From Chara braunii (lineage: Eukaryota; Streptophyta; Charophyceae; Charales; Characeae): a stretch of DNA of 40,579 bases. This document shows positions 1 through 10,632 of this stretch, piece after piece. Each line of letters opens with the position of its first letter. The stretch's first letter is position 1. A program made the translations under genes and the position numbers. Under the pieces are notes generated by a model that was not told the origin of the DNA, searched no databases, and was given only the letters and a program-made list of their open reading frames with translations. Location of the stretch: assembly GCA_003427395.1 (NCBI GenBank), contig BFEA01000166.1, forward strand, positions 1,111,787 through 1,152,365, given 5' to 3'.

Positions 1-24
1 TTTTTTTTTTTTTTTTTTTTTTTT

Positions 25-62
<38 letters not shown>

Positions 63-72
63 CTGATTGATG
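1..72. repeat. T-tract followed by GATT microsatellite
   Basis: A run of 28 T is followed by about ten GATT/GACT units. It could be the tail of a minus-strand retroelement ending left of the window, or a simple microsatellite; the sequence does not decide. Confidence 0.9.
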
Positions 73-137
73 GTAGACACAGAGGCGAAACTCTCGTAGA
101 CACAGAGGGAAAAGGGAGAGTCGTCCTATCTCAGCCT

Positions 138-2640
138 TTGTGGATGAGCCGTTATTTTTTTTATTTTCCTAGTGCAGGAGTACGTCAGGAGCCGGATCTT
201 TTGAGAATTTTGAAACTGCTACTAAAAAGCAAACAGAAAGGGGGGTTTGCTATTAAGAACAACGCTGGCAAACGTTGGTTGAAGGTCTGGCGTCTAGTTG
301 CGTTATTGTTCGGTTTTTCGAAAATTGAGGTAGATGGTAGTAAACTACTCCTCAAGGATGCTAAGGCAGAAATTGAACATGGGTGCAGTTGGTCCATCAC
401 CTCTTTATTGCGCACTAAGACTAAGACGAAAATATCGAAATTTGAGCTAATAGCGCTTCTCAAGGCTCCCTGGAAGCGTAAAGATCTGCTGAAGTTGACG
501 TTGGATGAGTTAATTGACCTGAACAATGGGGTAAAAACCCTGAACCAACAGAGAGGTAGGCAAATTGTTCGTGGTATTCTAACCAACGTATTCAAGAAAC
601 GTTTTGGTATTAATCCACGCGCTTGTTGTTGTAAAATTTCCCTTTTGTACTACGATTGATAAGTATAAAGTAGAATGTGTTGTGAAATCATGTATTATGG
701 AAAGTGTAGTCCCTTATGCTCGTGCTGACCTGTTTGCACGGAGAACAAAAACCGTCAAGCCGAAAGCCGGGTTGGTTGGTGATCTTCTGCACAATCACAA
801 GTCCTTTGTACAGGTGGAGTCCTTTGATTGAGCTTGTATTGGCTTTAACTTGCCTAGATTGAATGGGCATGTAGCGGTCAAATTGAGCGACATTGAGGGT
901 ACGCACCCATTCCTGCATAATACGAAGAACATGTCATTCCCCGGTACACTTACTACCAAGGACGCACTGAATTATGCGTGTAACATTGCGCTCGATGTTT
1001 TGAGACGGTGTGGTGCTCTCACTGGGGATCTACGGAGTGTCTAGTTTGGCGTTTGTAAACCTTATGTCAAGATTGAAAAAAAATGTGTATTTAGTGAGTA
1101 TGTGTATAGCGTGAGGCAGACTCTTGATGGGCTTGTCTTACCGCCACTGGACCGTAACATCAGTGAGACTTGACCCTTGGGTAGAGTGTCCCGAGCTGTA
1201 TGGAGATGGCCTCAAGATGATGTACCTAAATAATGATTGCTACGAGAATATCTGGGAGGACCGCGACATGGTTCTCAGAAGAATGAAAGCAAGATATAGC
1301 GACCTGCATCTCGACAGGATTGCTAAATGGGATGCTAAGGGCACTCTCCAACATGCGTATATTATTACCGAGGAGAAGGATAAAATGAAGAAACGACCAC
1401 GTGTGCCATCTCTTAGCAGCCTCTTTCGTATTGCCTCTGGCCTTTTGTCGCCTGTTGCATTGAATTTTTTGATCAAGGGAATCAAGGTGCCTCACTTCAA
1501 CCTTCGGTCAATTTGCGATCTGAAGGATGAAATCAAGAAGATTAACAAGCGCGGCGCGTGAGGATCGGACTTTGTCGTTCGAACGTACGACATCAAGGAG
1601 ATGTTCACTCAATTACCACATGCTCATATCAGTCGGGCTGTGAATTGGATTATTGGGTTGTTCCGTGACAAAGGAATTCGATGGATTTGGTTGAACTAGA
1701 GATCGAAAGAAGCCACATTTGACAAATCTCATGGTGAGGCTAGATGGAGGTCTATTAGACTTAGTAAGATTTGTACCCTCGCCGACTTCCAACTCGAGAA
1801 CACTTTCTTTTTGGTATGAAGTTCAATAGTGAAACAAACCAGAGGCATTCCCATGGGCGGGAGAGCGAGTCCCTCGCTCGCCTGTGTGATGTGTATGTTT
1901 AGTGAGCACACGTGTATCCGTTCGCTTGGTGCTCTTAGCAAGCTAATCCTTGGGAAGCAGTACATTGATGACATCATGGTTGTCTCTTTTTTCGACGGCA
2001 TGGACCCTGACCAGAAGCTAGAAGCAGAAGCATGGATAAACCTTGCACTGGAGTGCTACCCAGATGGCCTTCGGTTGGTGAGAACCGATATCAGGAACGG
2101 GCTTCTTGATTTCTTGGAGACCCGTCTCATCATTCAAGAGTCCCCTTCCCGTATTACATGTCCCATAAATTCAAGAATGCGGGATCGATTTGGGACGCAG
2201 GGGCACTGAACTTCCGAACCTACAAGGACTTTTCTTTTTTTGGACCCAGAGCAGCGAAATTTACAACCGTAGCTAACACAATCCTGAGGATTGAAAACAA
2301 CTCGAACGACTGTGGAATTACATTGCTTACCGTATTAACCCTTGTTGTTGAGATGCAGAAGTTGGAGTACCCCTCCAAGGTCATTTTGGCGGGTATCAAA
2401 TGGATGGGTAGAAGGGTGGTCGGACCCTTCTGGTTGCAATTGGGGAAGCTCATTCGGGATCAGATCGGTTTATGAAATCATAGGGGTATCTCTACTGTGG
2501 ATTTGGTCTGTCACCACTTTCGGTACGACAGGCACCTTCTGAACATTGCGGACAATATTCGCGTACCAGTAGATTTCGGTCTGAGTGAGGTATCGCTCTG
2601 TGTGTCGTTTCTTACCACCAAGTTCGAACGGTCGTCATAA
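138..2640 (+). pseudogene. Decayed reverse-transcriptase retroelement ORF
   Basis: This is a broken polyprotein reading rightwards in several frames. The reverse-transcriptase core is clear: 'YDIKEMFTQLPH' near 1590-1620 resembles the motif A region, 'GIPMGGRASPSLA' lies near 1845-1885, and the catalytic YIDD box is at 1961-1972 ('QYIDDIMVV'). A following 'LLDFLETRLII' resembles the thumb-side FLD segment of Penelope-like and related enzymes. The part upstream (138-1160) is basic and unrecognised. A C-terminal tail can be followed to a TAA at 2638-2640. In-frame stops occur at 1559, 1697, 1817 and 2473, and frame changes near 1160 and 2160, so the copy is dead. No GIY-YIG, RNase H, integrase or apurinic endonuclease motif was seen, so the class (Penelope-like, LINE or other) is open. 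Confidence 0.75.
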
Positions 2641-3365
2641 TGCCTACCCACGTTGCTGAACCTGGCCCTGGTTTTGATGATTGATCGGGGACCAGCAACT
2701 TCGAGTGCAGTGATCTGGCGGTCCACGTTGTTGTATTCGTTGTCATGTTAAGGGAACTCTTCGTAGCTACACACGTTGCTGAACCCAGTCCTATTATCAT
2801 ATTTTGTGCCGGTCTAGGTAATAGCACCTGACATTATTTGAATGTGGCGCCAATGGCACCGCGCTTGGTCTGGTTATCGATTGGGGACGCGTGCATGTAC
2901 CTGGACCAAAGGTCGCTATATGGGTTATTTGTATTTTTCTTTCATATTTTTCTTTCTGAATCTTTCATATTTTTCTTTCATATTCTTTCATATTTTCATA
3001 GGAGGTTGGATGTGGTCTCCTTGCTGGTGATGCAATATGAACCTACACCGCGTACAGGTCTACGTTTTTTGTTTCAAGGTTCTGTACACTCTTCGGCGGT
3101 ATGCCGAGGTTGGAGGCCCTATAGCGCTGGCTCCGATGAGTATTTATAGTGCAGGTAGTAAGGCAATTTCTCAATCTGAGTGGCATATGAGTAGAAGGAT
3201 TGAGAGGTGTCCGGTATCAAGGAGTGTGGGGAGGAAGGTGATGGTGCCATGAAAGTACAACTCATACTTCTTCTTAATTTTTTCCATGATTATTCGTATT
3301 ATATATTTTTTTCTCAACCGGTTCCGAAGGCGTCGGGAGTGTCGTCGACTAACTCCCGGCGGTGC
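2641..3365. other. Intergenic stretch, no gene; short repeats
   Basis: No supportable coding region. The motif 'CACGTTGCTGAACC' occurs twice, about 122 bases apart (near 2648 and 2770). A pyrimidine-rich tract built from repeated 'TCTTTCATATT' covers about 2930-3000. This gap separates a rightward RT remnant from a leftward gag remnant, so it is probably an element boundary. Confidence 0.5.
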
Positions 3366-4913
3366 TCAGTTTCCCGACTTGCCCTTGTCGTGAGGCATCA
3401 AGGGGCAGCCCATTGTTGCATGTAGATCGTTATTGCACCACAAGCAGTAGCGGAATTTCGTGCATAACTTGTACATGCTCTCCGAAAGACCATAGTGGGT
3501 CCAGGGATCTTGAGTTGTTGCGCTGGGCCCGGGGAATACGGTGTTTGTCTTCGATTTGATGTGTCCTCGGCCTCTGCCAGGGCGGCCACCATCCCAGGCG
3601 ACTGCGAGTCTGTCCCCTTCATTGGAAGACACGACCTCGCTTGAGGGTTCGTTTGGCGTTGCCGCCGCGACCACGACCACTTTCGGTCGATGTTGTTCTC
3701 TGCTCGGGCCTGCCGCAGGTGAGAGGTTCTTGGCCTCCGTGTTTGTGACGATGATCTACGGAACCTTGTCGAAGAGCTCCGCAGTTATAGTGAGTATGTC
3801 TGCGACTTGAGTTAGTGTCATTGACAAAGTTGGACACGACCACGAGATGAAATAGTGTTTCATAGCTAGAAAGCCCATTGGTACGCCTGATACGGATGTT
3901 AAGCGTTGGAACTCGACGATCCAATCGCCGCTTGGCAGCGTGTTTTGGTGGAACTTGATAAGCTTGTCCGTGGCTTTCATTTATGGCAGCTCGATCTGGA
4001 ACCGCTTATGCCATGCTGCCTTCAGATCCGCCCAGTTGATCTTGGTATGCAAGTCGGTGGCCACCACGCCGTGTTTAGACAAGAGGTTGTTCATCCATGC
4101 TTGGCACGCGCCCCCCGATCAGGAGTACAAGTACGCGTGGTGCTTTGCTTCAGAGACGTGGTGGAGCCGCAACTTGAGCTCGAACTGGCGGAACCACGGA
4201 ATCGGGTTCGTCTTTGTTGCATCGCAAAAGATCTCTTGACCGTCGAACTTCGGAGTCGATTCCCGTTGTGACGTGCTCCGGTGAGTGGCGGCGGTGCAGA
4301 TCCGCTGCTCAAGTTGTTGAGTTGTGGTTTGTTGTAGTTGCATGTCGTCCTTGAGTGCACCAACTTCAACTTCCAATATATTGAGTCGGTCGGAGATGTT
4401 GGAGGAGTTGGCGACGGGGGCGGCGACGGGTCGTTGCTCCAGCTGCTGAAGGCGGTTGTTCACCTTATCCAGCGTCTGTTGCTAGGTCTTCACCATGTCG
4501 TCGAGGCTATGGATGTCCTCCTGTTGTGCAATGCACATTGCCAGGAGATCTGTGAGGTGGGAGAGCAACAACGAGATGCGTGGTCCGCTGTCGCTGAATT
4601 CGCCACCTTCGGCCTCGGTCCGCCATGCCGATGCCATAATGAGTAAGGCTCACTCCTCGCCGAACACCTTCTCTCATCGCTGATTCCGTTCTTCATCGGC
4701 AACCTTTGCTACTACCTCGTTATGCTGGCGCTATTGTTCGATCGCCAACAGATGTGCCTTTTGGACGTCCACCACCTTCTTCTTCTCTGCGGCTGCTGCT
4801 GCAACCGCCCGTTGCTTGGCTTCGGTAATCAAAGCCAACATCCGGACCTGATAGGTTGTGGGCGTTTCTCCGGACTTATGGTCCATGCCAGCTGTTTGCG
4901 AGTGTGTGAGCAT
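3366..4913 (-). pseudogene. Ty3/gypsy-type gag pseudogene, no pol attached
   Basis: Reading leftwards from an ATG at 4911-4913, one frame carries a complete gag. It begins with an Ala/Lys-rich coiled-coil segment ('EAKQRAVAAAAAEKKK'), followed by a second Gln-rich coil, then a retrotransposon capsid domain (WFRQFELKLRLHH ... GGACQAWMNNLL ... WADLKAAWHKRF). The C terminus has a zinc knuckle of exact spacing C-x2-C-x4-H-x4-C ('CLWCNNDLHATMGC'). The frame is never shifted over about 1.5 kb but contains six stops: 4731 TAG, 4674 TGA, 4650 TGA, 4482 TAG, 4119 TGA and 3756 TAG. Gag would form the virus-like particle. No protease, RT or integrase follows on this strand, so the element is truncated or gag-only. 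The type resembles gag proteins I associate with charophyte algae; that is memory, not a search. Confidence 0.85.
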
Positions 4914-4929
4914 AGACCAGATCGGAGGA

Positions 4930-5172
4930 CTGCTGACGCGACACCCCGTGCTGCTGACGTGGCGCTGCTCGGCTGCTGTCGTAGCCCGCTGATGTGGTCT
5001 GCTGTTGACGTGTCACTGCTGACGTGTCATTGCTGACGTGGCCTGCTGACGTGTCACTGCTAACGTGGGCTGCTGACGTGGGCTGCTGACGTGGGTTGCT
5101 GACGTGGGTTGCTGACGTGGTCTGGTGACGTGGCTTGCTGACTGGCTTGATGACATGGCTTGCTGACGTGGC
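4930..5172. repeat. TGACGTG-rich degenerate tandem array
   Basis: A 13-14 bp unit, roughly CTGCTGACGTGGG, is repeated with variation. At least ten exact TGACGTG heptamers occur on the plus strand. TGACGTG is a known core for plant bZIP factors. The array lies immediately upstream of the gag start at 4913 (gag is on the minus strand), so it could be an enhancer or part of an LTR/leader. On the minus strand it is partly open and would encode RQQ/ATSA repeats, so a coding origin cannot be excluded. Confidence 0.8.
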
Positions 5173-5180
5173 AACTTACC

Positions 5181-5904
5181 AATGTTGCAATAGGGGTATC
5201 CAGAAATCAGATTAAGAAGAAGAGTAGACCAGAGGGGCAACAACATAGGTGGGGAGGGATGGGTGGAATAAATCGCCCAGATAAGGAGCCACTAATCAAA
5301 AAGAAAAGTTTGAATGTTTTTTAAAAAATCCGTGAAATTAATAATAGTAACAATAATAATAAAGTCTTGAGTTTGAAGTTCAGTAGGTCTCCCAATCTCC
5401 CTCAAATTCGAAATTACCAAAAGTAAAAGAAATTCGGATTTTGAGACTGCTATGATTAACACAGAATAATAATAAATAAATAAATAATAGAATTATGAAA
5501 AAATTCGTAATTAAGGGAATTCCAGAAGTAAAACGATTCCGGAACTATTCACATGAGAGTATGGGCAGTTTGAAAACGTGACTGCAAAGATGGATTTCCC
5601 GTAACATGTCAAATTCGAAATGACGAATTTTGAAAATTCACAAAAAAATTCTCGGAATTTTCGAAATAATAGGAAATTGCAGAGGAAAACACAAATCAAA
5701 AATTTTCGTAAAATATTCCTGATTTCTCAACAACGAAATTTCGAATTTCAAAAAAAATAAAAATCGAAATTTTCAAATGCAGCGTTATTTCGGATTTTAC
5801 GATTTCCACAAACGAAAGTAGCATTGAGAAGACGATGCCAAAAAATATATATTTTTTCGATTTTGGCAGTTAAATAAAAAATTTGCGATTTTGGGGACTA
5901 ATTA
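5181..5904. other. AT-rich non-coding stretch
   Basis: Long A/T runs with scattered GAAATTCG-type words and no credible ORF. I see no terminal repeats. It is probably decayed repeat DNA. Confidence 0.6.
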
Positions 5905-6030
5905 GGATGATCGAATTAACTAATCAATCAATCAATTAATCAATCACTCAATCAATTATTGATCAATCAATCAATCAATCAATCAATCAATGAATTAATC
6001 AATCAATCAGTTGATCACTAATTAACAGTC
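5905..6030. repeat. AATC microsatellite, interrupted
   Basis: Repeated AATC units with TTAATC and GATC interruptions. It is the same motif family, on the other strand, as the GATT tract at the left edge of the window. Confidence 0.95.
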
Positions 6031-6093
6031 CCCGCACACGTGTCAGATCAGGTTGTTCTGATTCACGTAGGGGGGGCCGATACCAACTGATAC

Positions 6094-6109
6094 TTGCCCA
6101 TTTGGGCAA
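6094..6109. other. Perfect 7-bp hairpin
   Basis: TTGCCCA - TT - TGGGCAA, a perfect 7-bp stem with a 2-base loop. No gene is nearby; function unknown. Confidence 0.6.
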
Positions 6110-6267
6110 TGTACGTAGAGCCAAGGATCCGCAATGTGATGAAAAGGACTGAATGGGCAATGCAATGTCAGTTGAGCATTAACAAGCAATGTACAACCTG
6201 ATATATACAAAATGGCACATAGTAGCGCAACGAAAGACTTTAATAGAAGTCCTGACCTGACCGGTCT

Positions 6268-6590
6268 CGAGCGCATCGGCCCTCGCATGAAAACGAGGGT
6301 CCTCCCGGCCATGTCACGCAAGAGTTTACCTAAAACATACTTCAAGAGACAACTCGGGAGTGACGCATAACTTTTCGCGAGCCGCTGCGACGGACGAGGT
6401 TGCATCGCTCCTTCGCCACTCTAGCCGGGTGCGCCAGCTGTACATCCCGCGGTCCCCTACGACAGGATAGGTTTTTGCGGGGCATAATCTTGCATCCCTA
6501 AGGGGTCGTCACCACCCTTAGGGGCGTATCCCTACCGAGCTACTGACCCACGTGCGAAGGTTTTTAAATGCAATCGCAGAGGTAGATCAG
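6268..6590. repeat. Diverged copy of the LTR end block (third copy)
   Basis: This segment is collinear with 7739-8032 and 34158-34445: it begins CGAGCGCATCGG, contains CCCCTACGACAGGATAGG, a GTCGTCACC-type loop and CCGAGCTACT, and ends at GCAATCGCAGAGGT. It is much more diverged than the other two are from each other, and the similarity stops beyond about 6590. It is probably the end of an older related LTR. The preceding TG of the LTR terminus is not preserved. Confidence 0.75.
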
Positions 6591-7735
6591 CAGACCGTCG
6601 TTCCCACAGCCATTTGAAAGAAGTGAAGACAAAGGTGATCAAGTTAAAACTAAGTATTACTGAAACATTTGTCTTCCTTCTGGCCCGTACTTCTTATGGC
6701 ACGACCGGCCACGTCGGGAGTATCTAAATACACTCCGTTTGGCTAGTAGGACATGAACTGGGCTGCTTGTGGCACTAGTTCCCCATACGTCAGTGGCTCA
6801 CTAGAGCGGCCACCAAAGGAGTGTTGTGGCAGTTTCTCCTTACGCAAGGCATTAAAAACTTAAAGTCCTTTCGTGAAGATGTTTTTATCCATCCCCCTAG
6901 GAGGTGGTCTCGGATACCCCTCGTCCTCGTCCGAGTGAACCCCTGAACTCAGAAGTCGGGCTGGCTCCACCGCAACAGCATGGTACCACCCCGCAAAGCG
7001 GTCCACTTTAAGTCGATAACAGGGTCGGCCCCTAAGGCAACGAACCCCCGCCCCAGATGCCTCCTAGGAAAAGGAAAAACATCTACAGGGCAGGCAAAGA
7101 AAACTCTTGCCGCCTGACGTTAGGAGCTACTTGGACGAAGGGAAAAAAATTGTAAGATAAGAGTCATTCAGATCGACAGGCGTAGATAGAAAAGGGTTAT
7201 TCGGAAATGAAATTGTGACCTTGGGAAAATAGTCTAAGTTAAATTGCATTTCTCTTCTTTGTGACTACTTCATTCTCGTCGTCTTCTTTTCCCTTTAGTT
7301 TACACGCACTCATAAGTAAAGAGGTGAGAAAACAATCATTCTTTCACCATCACCGCCCTCATCCATCTCGGCCCACATGCCGTACCTGCAATCAAAGTCA
7401 AGTCACACATAGACCACCATACATTCCTTTGCCCTCGTCAGACTCCCCGTTATACCTGCAAACACACATTTCCTGTTCCTTTTCAATGAACGTTCAAAGA
7501 GATAAGGTCAAGCAAGTGTGGGTTCACACAGGTGTGAAAGGAACTGAATCAGGTTGACTGACCTTGAGTGAAGTTGAACGGTATACCCAAGAAAATCGTA
7601 TAGTAGAAGTACGCTCTCCTGACGAGAAGGTTGTCGCACCCAGTCGTCACCAAAGTGATCGACACCACTTCCTTTGACAACCACTTGCCAGGGTATCCTC
7701 TCAACACCGATTACCTTGCAATAATCCGGTAGCAT
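6591..7735. other. No supported gene
   Basis: Open frames here (for example 7261-7557 plus) are Ser/Pro/His-rich with no domain or family signal. The last bases before 7736 are the flank of the long repeat; 'AGCAT' directly precedes its TGTCGAG start. Confidence 0.5.
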
Positions 7736-7738
7736 TGT

Positions 7739-8032
7739 CGAGCACATCGGTCCGGCACCGCACGTGGCAGCGCGGGACCCTCTCGGCCGCGTCACGCAGG
7801 AGTTGGACCAACCTTGTCATGAACACGCAAATGGAGCTTCCTTAGGCCGCTTCGGCCGAGTGCGCCAGCCATACCTCTCGCGAGCCCCTACGACAGGATA
7901 GGGCCTACGCGAGGCACAGCTTACCTCCACCTTACGGGAGTTGTCACCTCCCTTCGGTGAGCGTATCCCCGCCGAGCTACTAGTCCACAGTACAAAAGCT
8001 ACTCGGTTGCAATCGCAGAGGTGGACCAACCG
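7739..8032 (-). repeat. Conserved LTR-end block with hairpin (copy A)
   Basis: Last ~290 bases of the LTR in the element's own direction. GGGAG-TTGTCAC-CTCCC (7936-7952) forms a hairpin whose loop resembles that in the diverged copy at 6497-6522, while the stem sequence is different. Confidence 0.6.
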
Positions 8033-8206
8033 AGGGCGTTTCTCGTTCGTTGTAGCATAGGGGGTACGCGCGGTAATACGTTTGTCGGACCCGCACGCGA
8101 ACCGACATATTGGGGGGCTGAAGCCCCAAGCGCGGCTCGTCGTTGGTCGACTAGGACGCATCCCACACACAACGCGCACACCACTTTACGAACACAAAAA
8201 TAAAAC

Positions 8207-8226
8207 ACACACATACACACACACAC
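8207..8226. repeat. CA microsatellite in the LTR
   Basis: Short ACACAC tract, also present in shorter form near 34625-34642 in the other LTR copy. Confidence 0.85.
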
Positions 8227-8319
8227 ATCGAACAACGCGACAACACTCCAAGTTCCTTTAGTAGCCGTCTCATAACTTCCCGATGCGGAAATCGAATAGG
8301 CGTCGCGCGGGAGACTCAG

Positions 8320-8326
8320 TATAAAA
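8320..8326 (+). promoter_or_regulatory. TATAAAA box, plus strand (antisense to the element)
   Basis: TATAAAA in a CG-rich setting, kept at 34735-34741 in the other LTR. An AATAAA follows on the same strand at 8899-8904 (35453-35458 in the other copy). Together they outline a possible antisense transcript of roughly 550 nt. Weak evidence. Confidence 0.25.
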
Positions 8327-8429
8327 CCGCGCGGACGGAGGGCTAACTCATATCAACTCGCAATGCAGCGTACGCATGCAGTCGCAATGATGGCGTACTA
8401 TGTACTACCCTTACTCATGTGGTCCCCGT

Positions 8430-9290
8430 TAATCGTGAGGGTCGCATTCGACACTCAAGTGTCGACTGACACGCGCCTTGAGGGTTAATCTTTCAACACT
8501 GGACAACCGTCATGGGCGGTTGAAGACCACACCCTCTTCTGCACCCTGTGCAGAGGGGTTGAGTAGACAGCTCTAAGCTGTCGTGGCGGTCGAACATCAA
8601 GGGGTTTGACTTTGACGGCTGCCACGGACTATAACGTCCAACGATAAAAAGCTCTAAAAAGCAACGGATGAAAAGGGATCTCCCTTTTTCTCTATACACA
8701 TGTAATCGCAGGCAGTCACCTCCAGAGTTCGAACCACAACCATACCTGCAATCACATCAAAGATTCAACCAGAAGTCCACGCACTACACTTGGTCAACTT
8801 CAACCATTCCTCGCACCCATACCCCTCGCTTTAGCCATACAAGCCTCACTCGTGCAACTCTTAAATAAATACTCAGTACTTTTGTTGGATGACCATTCAA
8901 TAAAGTCCGGGTGAAAACACCACAAAACAATTTAAATCTCAAGGCTAAAGCCTTTAGGTTGAGTGGCAGGAGTGAATTGGAGTTGAATCGTAAACCGACG
9001 AATCGGCAACCGACCTGTTATCAGTGATAACAGAAGATGATCCTCGTAGGATCAAGATGAATCTAGTCCAAATCCTGAATCAACACGATCAAGAGGACCT
9101 GTAACACAAAACAGGTCAATACCCACGGCTAAATCTATAAGTTCATGGAGAATAATCCCCATATCACGATCCCACTCAAAATATCCTAATTAACTAAGTC
9201 TAAGTCTACCCTCAAGCAGTGCCCAAAGCAAGGGTAGACCAATGGCAGAATCTCCCTTATTCAGGGTGAATCGCCAGAATCGCCACCTGT
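8430..9290. repeat. Hairpin-dense tract of the LTR (copy A)
   Basis: Many adjacent near-perfect stems: CGACACT-CA-AGTGTCG (8449-8464), GACAGCT-CTA-AGCTGTC (8566-8582), AAGGCT-AA-AGCCTT (8941-8954), CTGTTATC-AGT-GATAACAG (9015-9033), GATCCT-CGT-AGGATC (9039-9053), GACCTGT-8nt-ACAGGTC (9096-9117) and GTCTACCCT-18nt-AGGGTAGAC (9204-9239). The corresponding tract in the right LTR (about 34850-35850) keeps most of them. A structured leader RNA or cruciform-prone DNA are possibilities. Confidence 0.7.
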
Positions 9291-9310
9291 TAAAATATAA
9301 CATATCTTCT

Positions 9311-9660
9311 CTAAATTAGGAAAATTTCGGCAGCGCTTCCCGTAGGAAAAGTGTCTTTTCAGAATTTATATCACCCCGATTATGAAACCAAAAATAGTCT
9401 TTGACTTTCTAATGTCCAATTTTTTCTAACTCCCTGAATTAGCAAAAATTTGGGCAGCACTCCCTTTAGAAAATGAGAGTTTTCATATTTTTACTAAGTT
9501 ATATACGAACCTTACACAAGTTGAACTTTGAAAAGTCAAAAATTTGACTAACTCCTTAGATTTGCAGAAATTTCGGCAGCGCTTCCCGTAGGGAAAGTAG
9601 CTTACAAAGATTTATACAAAGCCAAGTATAACAAAAGATCTCAGAAAATGCGAGAGCTGA
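9311..9660. repeat. Three ~120-bp imperfect tandem repeats (copy A)
   Basis: Units start near 9311, 9426 and 9547. Each begins CTAA...TTAG or similar and carries the core TTTCGGCAGCGCTTCCCGTA or a variant (TTTGGGCAGCACTCCCTTTA in the middle unit). The same trio is present at about 35867-36200. Confidence 0.8.
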
Positions 9661-9910
9661 TCTAAGTAAAAAAAAAAACTTAGCCTAGAAAATGCAGAAA
9701 TTGAGCTAACTCCTATCGCTCTAGCATGTGGCGAGTCTCTAAAACAGCTACCTGTCAACTAAAACTCAGACCAAGTAGTAACTTCACTCAGCCACATGCA
9801 GGCCAAACCACAAAGGTAAGTACTCTCGTCATCCCCAAGTCAATTTCGCAAACAATAGTTCATAGTCTTTCAATTATTTAACCCTTTACTCCCGGCTTAC
9901 ATAGGGCATT

Positions 9911-10617
9911 GGGATTGACCATTCATCTTAGAAACAATGTCAGCCCTCTGCCTTAATTATACACGAACAGGCTGCACAACTACTTTTCTCTTCATTGGGG
10001 CACATGATTAAGTCATTCATCTTAGAACCCATGCTTAGTCGCCCTGAACTGTTTAAGTAGCCAAATTATATATACTTCTCTGAACTTATTCTTTAAGAAT
10101 GAGCGTAGGATTGAGTAATTCATCTTAGAAACAATACTAAGTCGACCCAAGTTACCTTCACTTATAACTCTTGATTATACTCTCTTCGCTTGTGATAAGG
10201 CTATAGTCCGGCCATTCATCTTAGAAACAATGTCTGACTAGCCTTGTTCATATATAAGTGTATATATATACAACATTATAGAGAATCATATTCCTTCGTT
10301 CTCATTATGGTCCTGAGGCCTCAGACTTAGACCATTTATCTTAGAAACAATGTTTAGTCCTCTGGCCCTGAATCCTCCCTCAGAATAAAAACAATGAAGG
10401 ATAGATGAGTCATTCATCTTAGAAACAATGCTCAGCTCCCCCTTTTCAGCACACACAAAAAAGCATAGTACCCTGGGTCTGACCAAGAGACTGTTCAGAA
10501 ACCACCTAAGTAAAACAGCGGTCAGACCATTCAACTCAAAAACAATGTCTAACCCTTAAAATTCAAGCAAGCAATACCCCTCAGAAGTAAGTAGCCAGGT
10601 CATTCATCTTAGAAACA
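9911..10617. repeat. Array of conserved-loop hairpins, copy A, hairpins 1-8
   Basis: Cores related to CATTCATCTTAGAAACAATG lie at 9920, 10014, 10117, 10213, 10333, 10411, 10528 and 10601 (starts), 73-120 bases apart. In each, CATT pairs with AATG or a variant of it, around a 12-base loop, one base next to the left arm is usually unpaired, and the next 4-8 bases on either side pair with each other. The outer stem sequences differ between hairpins. Hairpin 8 is cut by the transposon at 10618; hairpins 9 and 10 follow at 23675 and 23736. Confidence 0.85.
10614..10617. repeat. Left target-site duplication (AACA)
   Basis: AACA directly before the left inverted repeat; the second copy is at 23634-23637. 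The empty site in the other LTR has it once. Confidence 0.85.
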
Positions 10618-10632
10618 AACGGTGTTTTCGTT
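10618..10632 (+). repeat. Left terminal inverted repeat of the transposon
   Basis: AACGGTGTTTTCGTT, exact inverse of 23619-23633. The following ~18 bases are also similar to the other end with a one-base gap. Confidence 0.9.

Noticed and set aside
7261-7557. 98-codon Ser-rich ORF
   Set aside because: No family signal, non-ATG start and no neighbouring support.
7736-8500. LTR on the plus strand (TGTCGAG start, TATAAAA, AATAAA)
   Set aside because: The primer site at 34134-34152 and both gag frames are oriented on the minus strand, so the plus-strand signals are antisense or fortuitous.
9911-10617. CRISPR-like array (regular repeat with unique spacers)
   Set aside because: Spacing is irregular (73-120 bases), flanks pair with the other side of each repeat, and the setting is a eukaryotic retroelement without cas genes.
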